Shown here: positions 62,509 to 64,000 of the stretch, in pieces
Numbering within the stretch: position 1 is the first letter of the stretch
How the letters are laid out: the number at the start of each line of letters is the position of its first letter
Assembly (NCBI RefSeq): GCF_035784015.1
Contig: NZ_JALKOW010000005.1
Strand: one strand, 5' to 3'
Source of the DNA: Comamonas sp009360615
Lineage (GTDB): Bacteria; Pseudomonadota; Gammaproteobacteria; Burkholderiales; Burkholderiaceae_C
DNA length: 64,000 bases
Translations under genes and position numbers: made by a program
The notes under the pieces: generated by a model
Database searches by the model: none
The model's input: the letters and a program-made list of their open reading frames with translations, nothing else
What the model was told of the DNA's origin: nothing

Positions 62509-64000
62509 CAGTCCGCCAGGGCGCGGGTGACGACCTCGCGCACGTCGTTGGACAGGTCGGGCTTGGCGGCCACGCGGGCGATGGCCTCACGGGCGGCAGA
62601 GCGGTAGGGTTCGGCCAGCTTTTTCCAGCGATCCATCACTCGTGCCAGGCGGGAAGCCACTTGCGGGTTGAAGCCGTCGATCTCGATCACGCGATCGGCC
62701 CAGAACACATAGCCTGCCGCATCGGTGCGGTGGAATGCGCCGGCGTTGTTGCAGTAACTGAAGATCAGGCTGCGCGCTCGGTTGGGATTCTTGATCTGGA
62801 AGTCGGCATGCTTCATCAGCGTCTTGACGGCAGGAAGCACATTGCCGCCGCGGTCGCTGGCCGCGCCCTGCAGGGCAAACCATTTGTCCAGCACCAGCGC
62901 ATCCTGCTTGAACAGGGCGTGGAAGCGCTGCAGCGCCTGCTCGGCCAGGGGGCTGGCGCTGTAGACCAGGGCGGAGAGGGCGGCCAGGCGATCCGTCATA
63001 TTGCCGGCATCCTTGCAGCGCTGGTAGGCCTTTCCGGGCCAGACCGTGTCGCCGGTGCGGGCGGCCTGCAGGCAGAGCATGGACAGGGCACGGCCTGCCA
63101 GCGCACGGCGTCCGGCGCTGACATGGTCGGGGCGGTAGGCACCGGTGTCTCGGTTGGCTTCCCAGAGGCTCTCCCACTCGGGCTGCAGGGCACTCGCGAG
63201 CTGCAAGATCATGGCTTCGCGCACAGCATGCACGCGCTGCGGATCGACTTCTGCCAACTGCTCGGCGATGTAGCTCTCGGACGGCAGCGTGAGCACCAGG
63301 TCCTTGAAAGCCGCATCCAGCTTGTCGTCGCGCAGCACGCGGCGCATGGCTTCAATGAAGTCCGCCGGCAGGATTTCGGCACTGGTTTCGCCGCTGGCAG
63401 TGATTGCGTTCAGTGCATAGCGCAGGCCCAGGCGCTGGCTGGCTTCCCATTGGTTGAACGGGTCGCTGTCATGGGCCAGCAGGGTCAGTAGATCGGCATC
63501 GCTGAATTCATGCTCCAGTACCACGGGCGCGCTGAAACTGCGCAGCAGCGAGGGCACGGGAGCTTCGCTCACGTTGCTGAAGACAAAGCTTTGCTCGGCT
63601 TCGGTCAGCACCAGCATGCGGCTGGTGACGGCCTGGGCCGCCTCTTCTCCATGCAATTGCAGGGCGATGGGCTGGCCGCTGGCCGTGAGCAGACCCATTT
63701 GCACAGGAATGACGAACGGCAGCTTCTCGGACTGACCGACTGTGGGTGCGCAGCTTTGCGACAGCGTCAGCGTATAGGTCCGGGCTTCGGCATCGTACTG
63801 GCCCACGGCCTTGAGCACGGGCGTGCCGGCCTGGCTGTACCAGCGGCGGAACTGCTGCAGGTGCTGGGCCAGGGCTGAGTCGGGGTTGGCATCGGCAATG
63901 GCCTGCGAGAAGTCGTCGCAGGTCACGGCCTGGCCGTCATGGCGCTCGAAGTACAGCTTCATGCCCTTGGCAAAGCCTTCGCGGCCGACCAGGTTGTGCT
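62508..64000 (-). CDS. pepN: Aminopeptidase N, C-terminal part
   Basis: The gene is open at the right edge; about 497 C-terminal residues are seen. KGMKLYFERHDGQAVTCDDF, SQAGTPVLKAVGQYDAEART, and FNQWEASQRLGLRYALN are typical of the M1 aminopeptidase PepN after its catalytic domain, followed by the helical C-terminal region (PHNPNRARSLIF-like KNPNRARSLIFSYCNNAGAF). The zinc-binding HExxH motif lies upstream, outside the window. PepN removes N-terminal residues from peptides in the cytoplasm. It is coupled to the TPR gene and upstream of fbp. Confidence 0.95.
   Translation of the reverse strand, partial: HNLVGREGFAKGMKLYFERHDGQAVTCDDFSQAIADANPDSALAQHLQQFRRWYSQAGTPVLKAVGQYDAEARTYTLTLSQSCAPTVGQSEKLPFVIPVQMGLLTASGQPIALQLHGEEAAQAVTSRMLVLTEAEQSFVFSNVSEAPVPSLLRSFSAPVVLEHEFSDADLLTLLAHDSDPFNQWEASQRLGLRYALNAITASGETSAEILPADFIEAMRRVLRDDKLDAAFKDLVLTLPSESYIAEQLAEVDPQRVHAVREAMILQLASALQPEWESLWEANRDTGAYRPDHVSAGRRALAGRALSMLCLQAARTGDTVWPGKAYQRCKDAGNMTDRLAALSALVYSASPLAEQALQRFHALFKQDALVLDKWFALQGAASDRGGNVLPAVKTLMKHADFQIKNPNRARSLIFSYCNNAGAFHRTDAAGYVFWADRVIEIDGFNPQVASRLARVMDRWKKLAEPYRSAAREAIARVAAKPDLSNDVREVVTRALAD

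Overview
The window looks like a chromosomal segment of a GC-rich betaproteobacterium of the Comamonadaceae, most likely Comamonas. The evidence is protein flavour only: Comamonadaceae-type porin, Bug-family binding protein, MocR and LysR regulators, CsbD, YXWGXW protein, class I fructose-bisphosphatase and PepN. Coding density is low for a bacterium. Well-formed operons are separated by many 0.3-2.3 kb stretches with no convincing gene, several of which hold decayed genes or repeated non-coding elements.

Layout. 1-7.7 kb: the 3' part of a giant VCBS-repeat type I-secreted adhesin, then a LapG-like periplasmic protease and a LapD-like degenerate GGDEF/EAL receptor (c-di-GMP control of adhesin retention). 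7.7-10.1 kb: a bile-acid:sodium symporter-family protein divergent from a LysR regulator, and a small secreted protein. 11-17.9 kb: two loci pairing a ~72-aa protein with a paralogous IF-1, the second followed by an RRM protein; between them lie a MocR regulator and an EamA exporter. 18.3-27 kb: a diguanylate cyclase, a ferric-reductase-like flavocytochrome, a wrecked cytochrome b/molybdopterin oxidoreductase gene, a DUF3455 / ECF sigma / anti-sigma / fasciclin operon and an MgtC-DUF4010 membrane protein. 27.8-34.2 kb: a tight seven-gene minus-strand operon (lipocalin, FAD amine-oxidoreductase-like protein, DUF2256, DASH cryptochrome, Fe-S photolyase and two SDR proteins), a photobiology gene set. 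35.5-38.7 kb: MarR divergent from a hotdog thioesterase, then a chemoreceptor. 39.5-44 kb: small proteins, repeats, CsbD, an initiator tRNA and a YXWGXW lipoprotein. 44.9-54.9 kb: Bug protein/LysR pair, second diguanylate cyclase, epimerase/MerR pair, porin, GNAT and DUF4337. 55.4-59.6 kb: a second cluster of RRM genes with their leaders, plus repeats. 60-64 kb: tRNA-Thr, fbp, a TPR protein and the 3' part of pepN.

The most unusual signal is a recurrent module: a small ~70-aa protein followed by IF-1 and/or a single-RRM RNA-binding protein. It occurs four times (10.98-11.48, 17.1-17.95, 55.98-56.56 and 58.92-59.58 kb). Two copies share a conserved ~250-nt leader with a promoter and stem-loops, and a divergent 60-aa ORF that is intact at one copy and frameshifted at the other. 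One module has lost IF-1 and carries a wrecked small gene. I infer a duplicated translation/RNA-chaperone stress module, perhaps cold-related, with RNA-level control.

A second unusual signal is a set of repeated intergenic elements. Three are 145-190 nt units whose minus strand ends in a terminator-like hairpin. A pair of ~250-nt units ends in a conserved 29-36 codon ORF. They may be undescribed small RNAs or small-protein transcripts.

Operator-like sites were read directly next to several regulators: a perfect MarR palindrome, a MerR dyad inside a long promoter spacer, two LysR inverted repeats and a MocR direct repeat.
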